Origin: Henricia sp. BOLD:AAB3569
Taxonomy: Eukaryota > Echinodermata > Asteroidea > Spinulosida > Echinasteridae
Reading direction: 5' to 3'
DNA length: 64,000 nucleotides
Assembly: GCA_037783545.1 (NCBI GenBank)
Contig: JBBELK010000298.1
Location: 1,612,001 to 1,676,000 of the forward strand
Made by a program: the position numbers and the translations under genes. Below, one piece after another: positions 45,201 through 60,200 of this stretch. The notes beneath the pieces are model-generated. The model was not told where the DNA came from. It saw nothing but the letters and a program-made list of their open reading frames with translations, and ran no database searches. How positions within the stretch are numbered: the first letter of the stretch is position 1; every line of letters begins with the position of its first letter.

Positions 45201-48200
45201 CTTTTGAGCTGTGCAACGACGTCGTGTCGGGTTGATTGGCTCGCGCCATCATCATATACTCACGGTGTTGATGCGCAAGGTATAGTGCTGTGTTAGGATC
45301 CATGTACTGAACACGCTCTAACGGGATGGACAATGAAAAAGTCAAGCGATATTGGTCAACAGTGTACATATCTATCAGAACACATTATCAATTGCCTATT
45401 TTAGGAATTTATGTTTGCACTGATTTTAGACAAAGCACTAAAATGGATCACTAGGTCACAAAAGCCATTAATATACCTCATAAATATTTATCAGGCAACC
45501 ATGCTATTTCATTGGTCCATTCCAACTCAGCCGTGTGATAGTTTTTATTATATACCTCATGCGTAGATTCCCGTCATCTGACAGAAACACTTGGTGGCGC
45601 TCTTATTGTGAAACGCCCGAATTAGGATAATTCTGTGTAAGGAGTGAAATGGCAACAGTCAGATGTCTCCATTCCTTCTATCCCGCTGTTGCAAAAAGGA
45701 GGGAAAAAACGACCAACTTGGCACAAGTAGACAAAACAATACGAATGTTTACACAAACTGCAGTACCTCGCCCAGAACCCGCAATGGTATCCACAAAAAC
45801 CGGCGATCCTCGAGCCAACGGGTTCTCGTAGATGCTGACGCGGTGCATGACGGGTTCGTGCCGGGATACCGACTGGCTCACACGAGGGCGTTCTCCCTCG
45901 TAGGACACTGGCGTACCCCTGGAGGCTCCCGATTCGTAAGCACTGGGCGTTGAGCGCTGGTTCTCGTGGTTCACGACTTGAAGATCAAGAACAAGTTTGC
46001 TTTGTTTCAATAAAACTGCTGTTTTACATACTTAGATACTTACATACGTATCAAGCAAATTTCACCTGCTAAACAGCTCCATCAAAATGGCCCATGGTCT
46101 ATGATTATGATTATGACATGAGCATTTTATTGGCTGCATGCCTTTTAGGGGCTGTGCCAATTATTCAAATATTCAAACATTCAAACGAAAACCAAATATT
46201 CAAATAATGATTTTCTTATTCAAATATTTGAAAAGGTTGATCAGTAATAAGGTGATTACTAAATTGGCAGAGAAAGGACATTTTTTTTCTACTAGAGTGG
46301 TATTTTGTCTAAGTGGCTCTAACAAAGGAGCTCCAAATGCATGCAGTGGACTTAATTTTGGCATTTCTAGATTGATCATACTGCATTAAAATTTACTCTA
46401 CGGTATACATGTACATGTAGGCCAATTCGGGAATTTACACCTAATAAATCGAGACTTAATCAGGCTAAACCAAAATTTGATATTTGATCGAACACTTAAA
46501 TATTCAAATAGGGAACTATTCAAATTGACCCAGCCCTATACCTTTCAATCCTGGTTGGTCATGTGACGTGGGTGGCATGGGAGTACCCCTCATAATTGAG
46601 CCAACGGGTACATCACGTCCCCCTCTGCTGATGGGTGTTCCCTGGGTTATCGAGCCCCCTCCACCTCCTCCTTCCTGGCGAGGTGAAGTAACTGTAGGTT
46701 GGCCTTTGACAAGCAAGCCGTCGTAGCCAGTTGGGGTTCTCTCATAGCGACTAAGGAAAGGATATGGCATTTGTACACAAATCAATGGGGATGGGCTTGA
46801 GGCCAAGATTCCCCAGGGTGGACTTGACCGGTAAGTGATCTCAACATTAAAGGTGATTACAAGGGCACAGAGTAGGGTAATCAGGATTGCATGAAGTTTG
46901 AGCGAAATGGCTTTTACTAAGTAAAAAAGTAAAACGTGTCTTTTGGAAGCTCCCCTTTGCAGCTCCGAGGGTTAGGAAAGTTGAAAATCTCTTTGAGTAA
47001 TTTGAGTTGGATAACATTTTTCAATGGTAGAAGATCTTCAACAAGTTATTGGTTAATTTTCTGATTACAAAATGACAAATTTGATAATGGCATAGTCAAA
47101 AAGAACTAATGCAATACTTGACATTAATTTGTAATTCGGCAAGATAGCTACCTTGACGGTGGATTGCCAGCACTTGAGAAGTTGATCGGAGTTCCTTGAG
47201 TAATAGATCCACTGTGAGGCTGACCCAGCGGCGACGGCTTCTCGCTCTTGACTGGTTTAGGAGACGACTTGTTAATAAGCGGAGGAGGTGGCACCGTGAC
47301 CTTGGTGGACCGGGGTAAGGGTATTGGACGATGCTGCTGGGATTGGGATACCCTGTCCATGGGAACCAGGGCGAAAGGGGAACCGGAGGGGGGCGGTCGA
47401 GCGGCCGAAGGTATGCCCGGCGGGGAGGATACGTGGGGGTGCTGGTCGCGATCCGAATAAACGTCCCCGTGAGCATCTCGTGGATAGCGCGATCCTGGAT
47501 GGTACGCCCGTCCGATAGCGCCACTTGGATACCTAATAGGCGGCATATCGGGATGGCTACTGCCGACTTCGTAAACGTCACGTTCTAACATTTTCTGTTT
47601 TTGCAGTTGTTGGTTTCGCGGAAGCACTTGTGAGGTGTGAGAGATGTGGGGGGAGACGTAAGCCATGGCTGGTTCACGAGTTACAGGGGGACGACGATCT
47701 TTACTATCGCTGGAATCCACCCACTGAGCTGTGCGGCTGGAGTACAGGTCCCTGTACATGGGCTCGGAGGAGCGCCGGCCGTCTTGGGGGTCCCTGGTGT
47801 CCTTTGCAGAGGCTGGGCTTCTTCTAGCATCGGAATGGAATTGGGTGTTTGATGGTTGGTCTTGTTGGCTGGGTGAGCTAGTACTTGAAGCCTTGCCTGG
47901 AGAGGAAAAGTACAGACTTAGAATCAAAGAAGAAAAGAAAGATTCATTTGGACGATAAAAAGGAAGATTCATTTCTCTATTTTTTTATGGAAGTCAAACC
48001 TGTGTATAGTGGCCACCTAAGACACCGACAAAATGGCCACTCTATAAAGGTTTGGCAAGCAAAGTACATCCTAAAAGATATTGCAACACCAAACATTCCC
48101 GGATGTTCTACGTCACGGAAAGCAATCAATATTAGTTTTTACGTTCTGGGGAAAACATTTTCTTCAATATATCAACAACAACAAAATATTTACCTAGATG

Positions 48201-51200
48201 CTTATCAATGGCCGAGTCAATCAAATCTCTGATGTTATTGACTCCTTTGCCCTCTTTCCCAAGGAACTCGACCAGGGTCGTGTTGGGTTTGCCCGAGCTT
48301 GTAGCACTGCCAGGCGATTCCATCCGGGACTGTCTTGGTTCCTGTTGAGGTGGATGTTGCGCGGAGGAGGATGAGGAAAGATCTCCGGATTGCTCCCTGT
48401 TGGGCAGATTCTGCAGACCGTGGAAGTATCGTTTTTCATCACTGGAGGTCACTTTATCAGCAACTGGTTGGGTTTTATTGTCCAGCGTGCGTCGCGCCAT
48501 TGGTATCACAGAGGAGTTAGGTTCCTGGATTACGATGGCTTCTACGTCGTCGTGCGGGTGCCCCTCGTCGGCACTGCATGTCGCGCTCGAATCGTCGTCT
48601 TCGCGAGGACGAGACGAGGTTGATGGGTCTGCGGGAGGCAGTTCTGGACGCGGCATTGGTATGGCCGAGTTTGGAGTTGACCGGTCGGGATGAGAGGGAG
48701 ATCGCGGCGGTTCTTGTTGATCTGAGATCATTTTCGCAGCATCTGTGTCTTTTTGGACGTGCGATTGCTCAGTTTTTGCTCCGTCGTTACTAACTCCCTC
48801 TAGTTTTTCGCTTGCCCTACCACCACCCGTGTCGTTTCCCGACTGGTTTTTGTCGTGTCCGGTATCTGGTAAACTTTGGTTCTCCGCGTTCACGCCGTCG
48901 CTGCTGGTCGCCGGAGTGCACGACACAGCACTTCCGACGGCAGCATCTTTGGGCTCCACTCCGCTAACGCTTGCCGACTCTCTCGGACTAACTTTCTTGG
49001 GTTTTCTCGACAGACTGTCGCCTTCGTTTTCGCTAGCGCTGTCCGTGTCTGAGCTTCCCATATCGTTGTCTGCATCGTTTTCGTCGTCGCTAAACATCAT
49101 GGAATCGTCGTCATCTGACATGGCGGTGATTGTAGAGGCCGTACTTTCGGCCGTGGAGGTTCTATGCTCTCGCTCAGACTGCAAGATTCAAAATGTAACA
49201 ACAATTTCAGAGCATCCTCATTTTATTGTTTTTACCGTATCCTAATAAAGAAACAGACCCAGACATTTGATTTCCGACATAACATTTGTACAGAAGTAGT
49301 TTTGATAGTACATTTTTATTGCACAATTTTGCAAAATGCATTTTACAGTCATTTTAACTAACTTTGTTTTCTTTAACTGTTTTCAAGGACTGTGCTAGAT
49401 TTTATGTTTCCATCGAGTTACTGGCAATGGCTCTGCGGCCTGAAATAGATTTTTATTTTTTATTTTATTTACCACATCCAACAGCGGAGGGACCGCCAAT
49501 TACAGGAATGGGAGCAAGTGTGGTTGAGTGCCTTGCTCAAGGGCACAGGTGCCACAACCCGTCACGGCCAGGAATCGAACCTACATTCTAGTACTAGCAC
49601 AGGAACTTAAGTTCGACGCACTAGACCGCTCGGCCATAACACCCCACAATGAGATATTTCTCATAGCGGGTGTAGTGGAGTTAAGTCAAGTCTAATGGCC
49701 AACAACAAGCCCACAGACTATAACTAAAGCATTTCAAACACAGCCAATTTTAAGTCAGTCAATCTTGGATAAATTAAAAATTATGCTCATGCAAAGAAAT
49801 CATAACAGAAAAGTATGAATGTCGAAAAGTAGGACAACGGAGTTTACTACATACATGAATGTTCAACTTAAAAACCCGGCTTAAATTTTAGCTTATTTCC
49901 TTCAGACTTAGATAAAAAAATTGATTGAATATTTTTATTCAATATTTTTATTGCAAGGGCAAAACAAGATTCAGTGAGTTATGCAGAAACTAGAACTTTA
50001 AGGTCTCTTTTAGTAAACTCCTTTTACTGCGAAGTTTCATTTTTTTTTACCAACTACACGTTTCATAATAATTACCAAAATAGCCAATTAGAGATCAGCT
50101 TACCTTGGATTTCTTGTTGTGCTCCTCCAGAATCTGCTCCAAATTAAATTTCCGCTTGTAGTTGAAGTAAAAGTTCTTACATTGGGCTTCCGTCTTGGTT
50201 CCGACCAATTTGGAGATTGACAGCCAATCACGACCGTGCTTCAACAGACCTTTGTGAAAAGAATGTCAGAGTAAAACATGAAGAAGTATAATTGTTTTTT
50301 TTCAAATTTGAGCATTGGGAAGTTAATTTTTTACTTATCTCGGACAATAATTGTTTGGGAAGCGGTTTGATTACTGATGTTTTTCTCACTTTAAATCCTC
50401 TCTTATAACGTCACATCACGTAGATCGGATTTGTTCAAATCCTTTTTGTTTTATCCCATTTAGGAATTTTCGAAATTCTAAATTTTTATAAGTACATGTA
50501 CATGCAGTGGAAAAATACAATGGCTGTATTAGACATAAATACTTCTTTGCTTAAGTCAGATTTTCGCGTAATTCGAACAAGTCAGTCAGTCCAGTTGGAT
50601 CTGACTTATCCGAGGTTCACTGTACATGTATATCACATAGCTGCCAACTCTTTTTTTTAAAATTGTTAAGATCAGTCATTTTCGCAAAATCTGATGCAAA
50701 ATCTTGGAGGGTTGACAAGTTCTGATTATTAGACCAACCTTCTTTGGCTATTTCCATCTCGTCTTCAGTCCATCGCGATGTTTCATTTATCACTGAAATA
50801 AAAAGGCAAACAAATGAGATTTAATAGCAACAATGACCCCGTTCTCACTAGAGAAATCGCTTCGTTCGGCGGTGATTCAACGAGGAAGTTTTTCTGATGT
50901 GAACGCACACATTTTGTACAAACTTTATACATCATTGAAAAGCTTGTTTAGTGACCTTTTAGGAGAGCTCACTCTTTGTAAAAAAATTACCCATGTAATT
51001 GATTTTTGTGCTGGAGTGTCGCATTTGTGACTGACACGCCTAACAATCTAATGACGAGTCAGAAAATATCACCCCAAAATTTCTGGTAACAAAACGTTTG
51101 TTTTTGCTATTCACCTGGCTCCTGCCCCTCTGGTGGTGGTGTGGTTCCTGGGGCTTCCAGTTCAGCTCCATCAGTACCAAGTTTCCTTGCAATACGGTTG

Positions 51201-54200
51201 AAGCAAGCTGCACAACACTTGCTGGTGACTTGGTCTACTGGTAGACCTAAATTGAGACATCAGCGAGGGGTTAGGAAAGACACACAAATCTAACCGCCCG
51301 TACCGACAGCGGTACCACTGTGGTACCGCTGCGGTATCGCTCGAGAACAGCTTACTTAGTGCAGGTGGTTAGATTTATGTGTCTTCCCGTATGAAAATGG
51401 CAAAATTTAGCACAAGGCCCGTCTACACGAGCCAAAATATTTGGCCAACGAAGACCAACATTTGTCCGACGATGTCGGCTGACCGAAAGTTGGATGGTCT
51501 GGACGCCACTCCAGACAACGCCCAACATCATCCGGCAAGTTGGTCCCTCGAATTTTTTACTTTATGATGAAGGTGCAGTTTACAAGATCCACATAATATG
51601 CTGTTGTTGCTATGTAGTGCACCAATGCCTCCTAGCAATCAACAGTCAGGATGCTTTATGCCATTCTCTCCGATTCACGTCACGTCAGTGTAACAAGGTC
51701 ATATCTCAACAAATTGAGTGCAATTTAAGTTACAACATTGTTGAACTGACGCGACGTTCTGTACTTCACACCCGTCACATGCATCTGGTCGCATTACATA
51801 GCAACAAGTACTTAGTCTGGTCATCTGGGGTTCATTTCACAAAAATAGGACTTAGTGGAAAGGTCTTAGCGATGGGAGTAGACTGTGCTTAAGTCCTACA
51901 ATAAGACTTAAGAACCCCTAAGATGGATCTTAGGATGTTTGTGAAACGAACCCCAGGATTCTAAGTGTGCACGTAAAAAGAAGAAGTCAGAACAACAGAT
52001 GGTGTTCATGTGAAACACACGGAAGGCTAAATAAGACCCAGGGACTTGTGAAGGCTTGCAAGGCCTTGTGATGACCTGTGATAGAGTCAGCTACAACTCT
52101 GCACTATATCACCATGCTATTTGCCTCACAAGTTCCCACAACCCTCCCCTATAGGCCGTATTCCTGAACATGTGAGGGCGCTGTCAAGTTGTCCACGCCC
52201 ATCGCGCGTTATGTTCGAACACAAAACGCGCTACGCACGCACGCCTTCCAAACATTGTTTTTGAATGGAAATGTGTGCGCACGCCACGGGCCTGCGAGCT
52301 CCGCGTACGTGACCTTTTCCCACGTACGTATGCACGTACCCCCACTTTTCTACTGTCATCTAGGGACATTTTCCCCCAAATCACTGTGTTCGAGTGCCCT
52401 CACGCGTTCAGAAATACTGTCTGTTGTACTTGTCTTGGTCCTGCTACTCACCCAATTCCTCACAGATGCCTTTCTTCTGATCGTGAGGTAACTCCGCCCA
52501 CTTGGCTGGTAGGCTCTTAAGACGTCTCACCCTTCTTCTAGGAGTCTTACAGAAAGGCATTGGGCACCTGAAAGATATAACACAAAACTCAACATGAACT
52601 GATCAGAATCATTTGCCCACTTGGGCAAACATCAGTTATACAACATGTACAAGATGTTCACAATGCTCATATTCAATGATTACAAAAACAATACAGTAAA
52701 ATAATGGTTACAGGTCATTACCATTTGACACATTATTTCAGCCTGAAAATTTGGTAGATTTGGATTTGGATTTTTAAAAATTTGTTTTAATGTGATTACG
52801 AAAAATGTTAACTTTTTCTTATATAACATGAAGTAACCAAATGTGGGAAGAGAGAAAAATCATTTGGTCTTCATCTCAGGTTTTCCCCAATAGCTCAATA
52901 GCTCAGCTGGTAGAACATCCCGCATGAATCCCACATTTTGTCGTTTTTTTTCCAAGGTAATTACATATTAGCTAAATATGAAATATGAAGTTTTTCTTGC
53001 AAATAGCTTTTAGGCACACATGAAATTTTTTTTTTTCATTCTTGAAAATTATTAAGATGTCAAATCCAAAAAAATTACATGGAATAACCACCGTCACAGA
53101 TTTTCTAAAAAATCACCAAACTATTATTAAAACGGGCATGGGTGTTTTGGCATATTTCTGCACACCTTCCCCAAATTTAGGAGCGACAACTCCCACCCAC
53201 TCTTATTTTTAATAGATCGACAACTTTCACACAGCCCTGACCCAACATCAACAGTGATTCGGTTGATGTTTGAAAGCCCTGCTAAAAACAGATGACCTAA
53301 TAAACCCTGGCTAACGCAGGTTGCCGCCAGTCCACATGTTTTGGCACTTGGTTGTTAGCAACAGACTTCATACTGGTTAGATTAACATCGTACTTGACCA
53401 GGGCGGGTATTCCTCGGAAGGGAAAGAAGTCGTGAGTCAGCTCCAGGTCACTTCCCGTTTGCGTGCCGTGGGAAAGGCCAGGGTACTTTTTCTCTTTTTC
53501 TAACAGTCGCTCGTTTCATTACGCATTCAGTTTCACACGCGGACTCGGTTATGTCAACATATATGCGTGACAGGGTTAGATAAAGTTTAATTCAGATGTA
53601 GTCGCTGATCGAGAAGGTCCAAATTTGCACGCATGTATAATAGGTTGCTACTCGTCTGGCACGCATATGCGTATTTACAGTGCTGGTAATTGAATTATTG
53701 ATGGTGGTTTCATGGAATGGATGCAGGATGGGGACAAGGTTACGGTACTTCTTAAAGGGCCACGACAAAGGAAAATTCAATTCCAAGAAATAAAAAGCAG
53801 TGAAATGAACTACTAATTTATGTAGTCAACAGTGCATGCCAGCCTTTAGCCTTTTCTAGACAAGTCAAATAAAAACAGAGAATGACATTTTGGAAGAAAA
53901 CTGTATAGTCTAATCTTATAGGCATCCTACTATGGCACGACAGAAAGAGGAAATTGCCAACAAATGCAGACTTTCTATAACAAAAGAAACGCCAAAATGT
54001 TCTCGACTTACTAATTGAAAAAAGCAGTCAATCTGAGAACGGGAATGTTTGGCACACACAGGCTTTATGCAGTCACGCATAATGAACCTGTTATATGAAT
54101 ATTTCAATGTCAACTTAACACACAAACAATTTAATTGAAAATTTGCATTTCTTTTGTTGCCCTGTGTAGAATTATGCCATTTTGGAAGCCATTTAATTAT

Positions 54201-57200
54201 GCCATGACAGAAAGAGGAAACTGCCAACAAACAGGAACTTTCTACAATTTATTTCTTCTATTTGCAATGACACTGAGAAACCAAAACAGCTGAAAAGATG
54301 CATGCCTGATCTCATCACTGGAAATAAGACTGTGATTTAACGCTGTCAGAAATTTGACCATGTTGCCCTAAATTTGAACGTCTCTGACAAAACATCCAGG
54401 AAACCACCTCTGCTCCATAATTTGTGCCAGAGTTGGACCCCTGGTTATGTGTTCTCAATGATGACACAGTTTTAATTTTAAAAATAACTCCTATAAACAA
54501 AATACCCCTGCCCATGCACAGGCCTTGACTTTAACCAAGGCCACCGAGGCCAATGGCCTCATGCACTGCTGAGTTGGCCCTGATGCCCCTTCAAGATACA
54601 CACTTTCTAAGGCCATCTTGGCCAGCATGCTCTATTTTTATGAGACTTATATACACTTATAACCAGGGGCCAATTTCATAGAGCTGCTTAAGCATGAAAA
54701 ATTGCTTAAGCATGAAAAACTTTGCTTGATAAAATTAGGTTACCAGCAAAAAATTCAGGAGATTGTCATGGTACTGAAACAGTCCTTTAACACTGGTCAT
54801 ACACTACTTCTATCACATGAGGATTTCATTGGTAAACAAGAGTTTTTTGTGCTTAAACACCTATGAAATTGGCCCCTGTACACATTTGGAACAAAGTGGT
54901 GCCCCTCCAGTTGGCCTCAGTGCCCTTTGATATCTGACAAAATCAACGTCAGAGTGGCTGCCCCTTATATTCATAAGGAGGCCTGCAGGAGAGTTGCATG
55001 AAGGTACGATTATCTCGAAAACCACAAAGGAAGACCCAATTACTGATGTAGGCTTCATGATTGATCGACAGCCAACTTCCGGCAAAGTTACATTACGTCT
55101 GGAACTTCACAAAGAGATGATTGTCTTTGAACTTTAAACACACAATCCATTGTAAAAGGTTTCACAGACCTTGTCACAGGAATAGGTGAAAACAGTCATT
55201 TGAAAAAAAGAAAATTAAAAATTGACAACATACCAATATTCCTAACTTATTGCAAATAGTGTACTTTTGTTTGCCCCAGGCATTCGGAGCAAGGAGCAAT
55301 ATTGACTCTCAGGGATTAAAGAAAGTATTTCTAAAGAAAATCTTCTTGGTCACCTTTAAGAAGTCCCTATTTTCAAGGCTGCCAGGATGCTTCCCCAATC
55401 GGGAATTTCCTGAGAAACCCTTGTGACATATGCAAGGAGACATCCAGAGCTTTTAACAATCTGCAGGAATTTGGGGAAATTTGCGAGTGAGACGAGACTT
55501 CCCCCGAAATTTGTCCTGACGCTAGTCATTCTAGAATGAGCCCAATATCCTGGCTGGAGACGCATTCATTAGCCGCGAGATGCAAATAAACAACGCTGAT
55601 TAATGTTGATGTATGACATTGGGGGCACTCTGCTCCAAGACAGATTTTTCTTCAACAGTTGGCAAATTTTTTTAAAAAAAATCAGACTTTCCTTCATGAT
55701 TACTGCAACAGGAAAAAGGTTAATTCATGCACATACCTTGCCAACATTGGCAAGTAAAAAAAATCGGACTGTAGTGAAACTTGCAATGGTCGAGTTGGTA
55801 CAACGGATAAGTTGACCTAGTACTGCACGTGTTTTCATGTAAACAACACATGCCGCGCGCGGGGAGTCAGGTCAAGTCGACCAATTGTTCCGATTTTTAA
55901 CACTTTAAACACTAGTTGGCAGGTATGCTATTTGGGTCATTGCATATGACATCATGGGCCTTTAATACTGTTTTCTTTGTAAACACACTGACCTGCGTTT
56001 GATTGAGCGACAACGGCAGCGACTGCACACTCTCATGTTGGGCGTAACCTCCGTTTTATTGACCCCAAATAAGTCACAATTGCTCTCGTTGACCGGTCGA
56101 CTCAAGCTGTAGGTGTCCAGTTGATTCTTGCAGAGGGAACACGTATTAGGGGAGGCTGCGGGGGTGAGAAAAGAGTGCATTTAGTGGGAGAACTTTTAGG
56201 TGCAGAAGAATGGACTGAAAAATAAATTGAGTTTGTTCATTCAATCTTTTAATTTTCATTCAGCTTGTTATTCCCACATTTTCATGTTGCTGTGATACTC
56301 CAGAAGTAAAAATGTTCATTTTTTTAAAAATTTGTGTTGATAAATACCTTAGACACTTTACGCATCCCTATTGGCCGAGATTATGTTACGTGGCCAGTCT
56401 TAAACGGACAATAAAACCGGCCGGCCAGTCTCAAACACTTTCTTGCCTAGCCCGCGCCTTAGTCATCGAGTATGTAACACACACACGCACACAGAAACTG
56501 CAAAATGTGCACTGTGACAAAAATACTACCCCTTCGTGTGCGTGCGCGTACAACACGCCTACATTACGTGTAATGCGTGCGATCGAACAAAAACAACTAG
56601 CAGTTTGAACGAACGCGATGCATGTAGGAAAGTACAATGCAAAACGGCAAGGTAATTTTGGTGAATTTTACTGATTTACACAAAAAGGTATTTATGAATG
56701 GGAATAAAAGTGGGTTTGGCCAGTATTAAACAATACATTTAAAACTTTCTGGATTAATACGAACGAAAGCTAGATTTAGGTTGAATAATAAGCCGAGTAA
56801 AACAGAACTAACCACATTTTCTTAGTATTACGACTTTCCACTTTTATCTTATAACAGTAGAATTTCGTTCTATGCAACTTTACAAGCAAACTACTCATGA
56901 TTTCTCTTCATGAAGAATTAGCCATTTCTGAGATTTGAGAGAAAAGAAACTTGGTTGTATATATATATATCAGAATTGTATGTATTCTTTCAATACAACC
57001 AATGACAAAATTGACAAACAGTCTTACAATCTGAGCCTGAAGCCTCTCCTTTCGGCGGCGTGCTTGTCGTTCTGTCCTTGTCGCCGCTGCCACTTTCAGG
57101 TTTCACCATCGGCATCATTGTTTTTTTCTTGTCTTTGGTCTCCGTTTCCATCTTATCACCGTCACCTTCTTCAACTTTCTCCTTTTTTGTCTCCAATTTT

Positions 57201-60200
57201 TCCTCCTTGGGTTCCTCCTTAATCTTGTCTTTGGAGGATTTGTCTTTATCCTTGGATCTGTCACGATAAAATCAAACATGACATATAAATAGTGCACCGC
57301 AGTATACATGATTGGTACCTCGAAAATCAGAAATGTTCACAGATTTACGCCTAACATACACAATATAAACATGATGACCGTAGAAAACGTCCCCTGAAAT
57401 GGTTTTGTCTGAAGTGCTATAGTCTTTGAGAAATGAGTAAAACAATTAGTTTTCGTCTCATGAGACGAAAATTCAATTCGCCCCAAAACCATTTTGCCCA
57501 AGTGCCATTTCGCCCCCAAACTACTTCGCCCGAGTGCCATTTCGCCCCTAATCACTTCGTCCAAACACTACATCACCCAAATGCTACTTCGCCCCAAAAC
57601 CACTTCATGCACAGGCCGTGGTTCAGGGCTAAATGGTTTTGGGGCGAAATGACTGCAAACCCTTTTTTGACTGTTTTCTCAAAAGTTAAACGAAGTACGG
57701 AGCTTGCTTTTGCTCAGGTTGGTTTTAATCATGCATATCTTCAATCACACAGGGGGATAAAACTAAATTTGTAACAGTTTACCAATCATGTATACTATCT
57801 TTAAGTCTGGTTAATATGGTTCAATCACAAATCAAAGTTGCTTTCTTATGCACTGCTCACAAAAAGAAACAAACAAATATTTTTCCCCCAAAATTATTAT
57901 TTTTGTTTTTACATTTTTCTTAAATAAGGAATGTCAGTATATCTGATGATTGACAAACTCATCAGATACACCTAATCAATTACTATTAAAAAAAATTAAT
58001 TTGAGTCAAATTTTTTCACCTTCTTGGGGTAAAAAAAAGAAGAAAAAAGCTGTTTGTCAGAATCAGACAAGAATGAAGCTTTAACATAAAAGACACATAG
58101 TAGAGTAAGGAGATCAGTCATTTACTGTAATGTTAGTATTTCCTTGTAACGCCATAAAGTTAAATGATCAATGTGATTTAGCCCTTTGCGTGTTCCGCAT
58201 AAATATCATCCGATATAGTGACGTCCTTCCTTTCACATGCACACTTAGTATTCAGATAACCAGACCAAGTGTTTTTTGCTATGTAATGTGAATGCGGCAG
58301 GTGTGAAGTACAGAATCAATACTGTGCTCACGGTGGGAGAGACTGGCATAAGGCAACCAGATCGTTGGTTGTTAGGCATCGGCGTGCACCACATAGCAAC
58401 AACAGCTTAGTACATGTGGACTTTCTAAACTGTACCTCCATTTGACATGCATTTGAAGTGAAGAATTCAAAAGTGAAGAATTCAAAAGTGAAGAATTCAA
58501 AAAGGCTAATTCTGCAAGACTTTGTTCTCTGTAGGGGTGACCTCAATGCCCAAAGGTCCATGTCTTAAAAAAGACCGGCTTCTTAGGGGAATTCTGACTA
58601 GCAAGCTATAAATAGCCATTATTGGCAAGGCGCCAAAGAGCTTACAAGAGAGACTGATTAATATAAAAAGACAGGTTTTTTCTTCTTTTTTTCGGGCTAA
58701 CTGCCTGAGGGGCGGATATCATGCTAACCAGATTCCACTTCACTGCTGACACCATTTGAGTCAATGTCTTAATGGTTAAAGCTTTAACATGGATTAATAA
58801 CTTAAAGGTGCTACCCATCACATTTTTGACCTCCCCTTTTTCCCCATGGGTGTTGGGATTTTGAAACCATATCATTTGTCATATTTTTCTCAAAACCATT
58901 CTGAAATTTTGCGCCCTCAATCCGTACATTTTCAGGGATACCGTAAAAAATCCACCAAAGTTTAGTAAACTAATTTATTCGGTTATGATAAAGCAGTGCA
59001 GTGATTACACCAACTTTTTTTGCTTCCTCATCCAAATTCAAGATTGCAATTTTCCTGGGTTTTTTTTCCCACGGAGAGTATTTTGGGGAGGATTGCAGTG
59101 TTGCTTTGTAGTATGGGTGGTGCCATTTTGTCCGATAACTGGGCCAAAAATTACGTTTTTTTTTTACAACTTTTCTGTGCATTGTCATACATGTAGGAAT
59201 GCATGAAGGACTTGTAGTCAAAAGGATATTTTATTTTTGGGGTGGACAAAATGGCGGCGCCAATACTACAAGGCATCACTGCAGTTGCCTTATTTTTTAT
59301 TGCCGAGTTAGTATCTGGGTCATTCTATAAATTTGGGGTCCACTTTTTCTGTCCCCGTTACATCTGACATCTTGTAAAATGTTGTATTTTGTAAATTCAG
59401 GACATATTCTTTAAATGCCTTCTATTTCAAAGAGTGATTACATAAAATACAATTCATAAAAATATGGTTTGAAGGCATTTTTAATGATACTTGTATGGCA
59501 AATAGCAGTATGTCAGGTGTAACGGGGACCGAAAAATGTCACACGTTGGACCCCAAATTTATAGAATGACCCATCTGCTTTTCAGTTGGTCATATTTCTT
59601 TTTCTTTGTACATCATAAATGCATTCAAGGTTTTGCTGATCTAATCTTGTCAGCGAACTGTTAGCCGACAGCTCATGCCTCGTGATAACTTGGCTTGTGA
59701 TGCAATTCAATTTGTCACAGGCTTTCTCGGATGACATTTGATTGACAGTATATACATCTGCAACTCTCAAATTTAGATTCTTGGCCACAGGCCTTTTCTT
59801 AGGCAACCTTGGCCCTTTAAAGATAGTATACATAATTGGTAAACTGTTACAAATAGTTTTATCCCCCTGTGTGATTGAAGATATGCATAATTAAAACCAA
59901 CCTGAGCAAAAACCAGCTCCGTACTTCGTCTAACTTTTGAGAAAACAGTCAAAAAAGGGTTTGCAGTCATTTCGCCCCAAAACCACTTCACCCTGAACCA
60001 CGGCCTGTGCAAGAAGTGGTTTTGGGGCGAAGTGGCATTTGGGCGATGTAGTGTTTGGACGAAGTAATTTGGAGCGAAATGGCACTCGGGCGAAGTGGTT
60101 TGGGGCGAAATGAATTTTCGTCTCATGAGACGAAAACTAATTGTTAGACTCATTTCTCAAAGACTAGCACTTCAGACAAAACCATTTCAGGGGATGTTTT

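Noticed and set aside
8460-45640. Empty-site pair for the MITE at 8460-8888 near 45590-45640 (ACTTGGTGGCGC.. GTGAAA.GC.CGAATT)
   Set aside because: The shared words are short and the flanks do not align, so it may be a common dispersed motif. Not counted as a fifth duplicated block.
56908-57309. Lys/Glu-rich alternative frames around 57.0-57.3 kb
   Set aside because: Frame-shifted readings of exon 4; only one frame joins exons 3 and 5 in phase.
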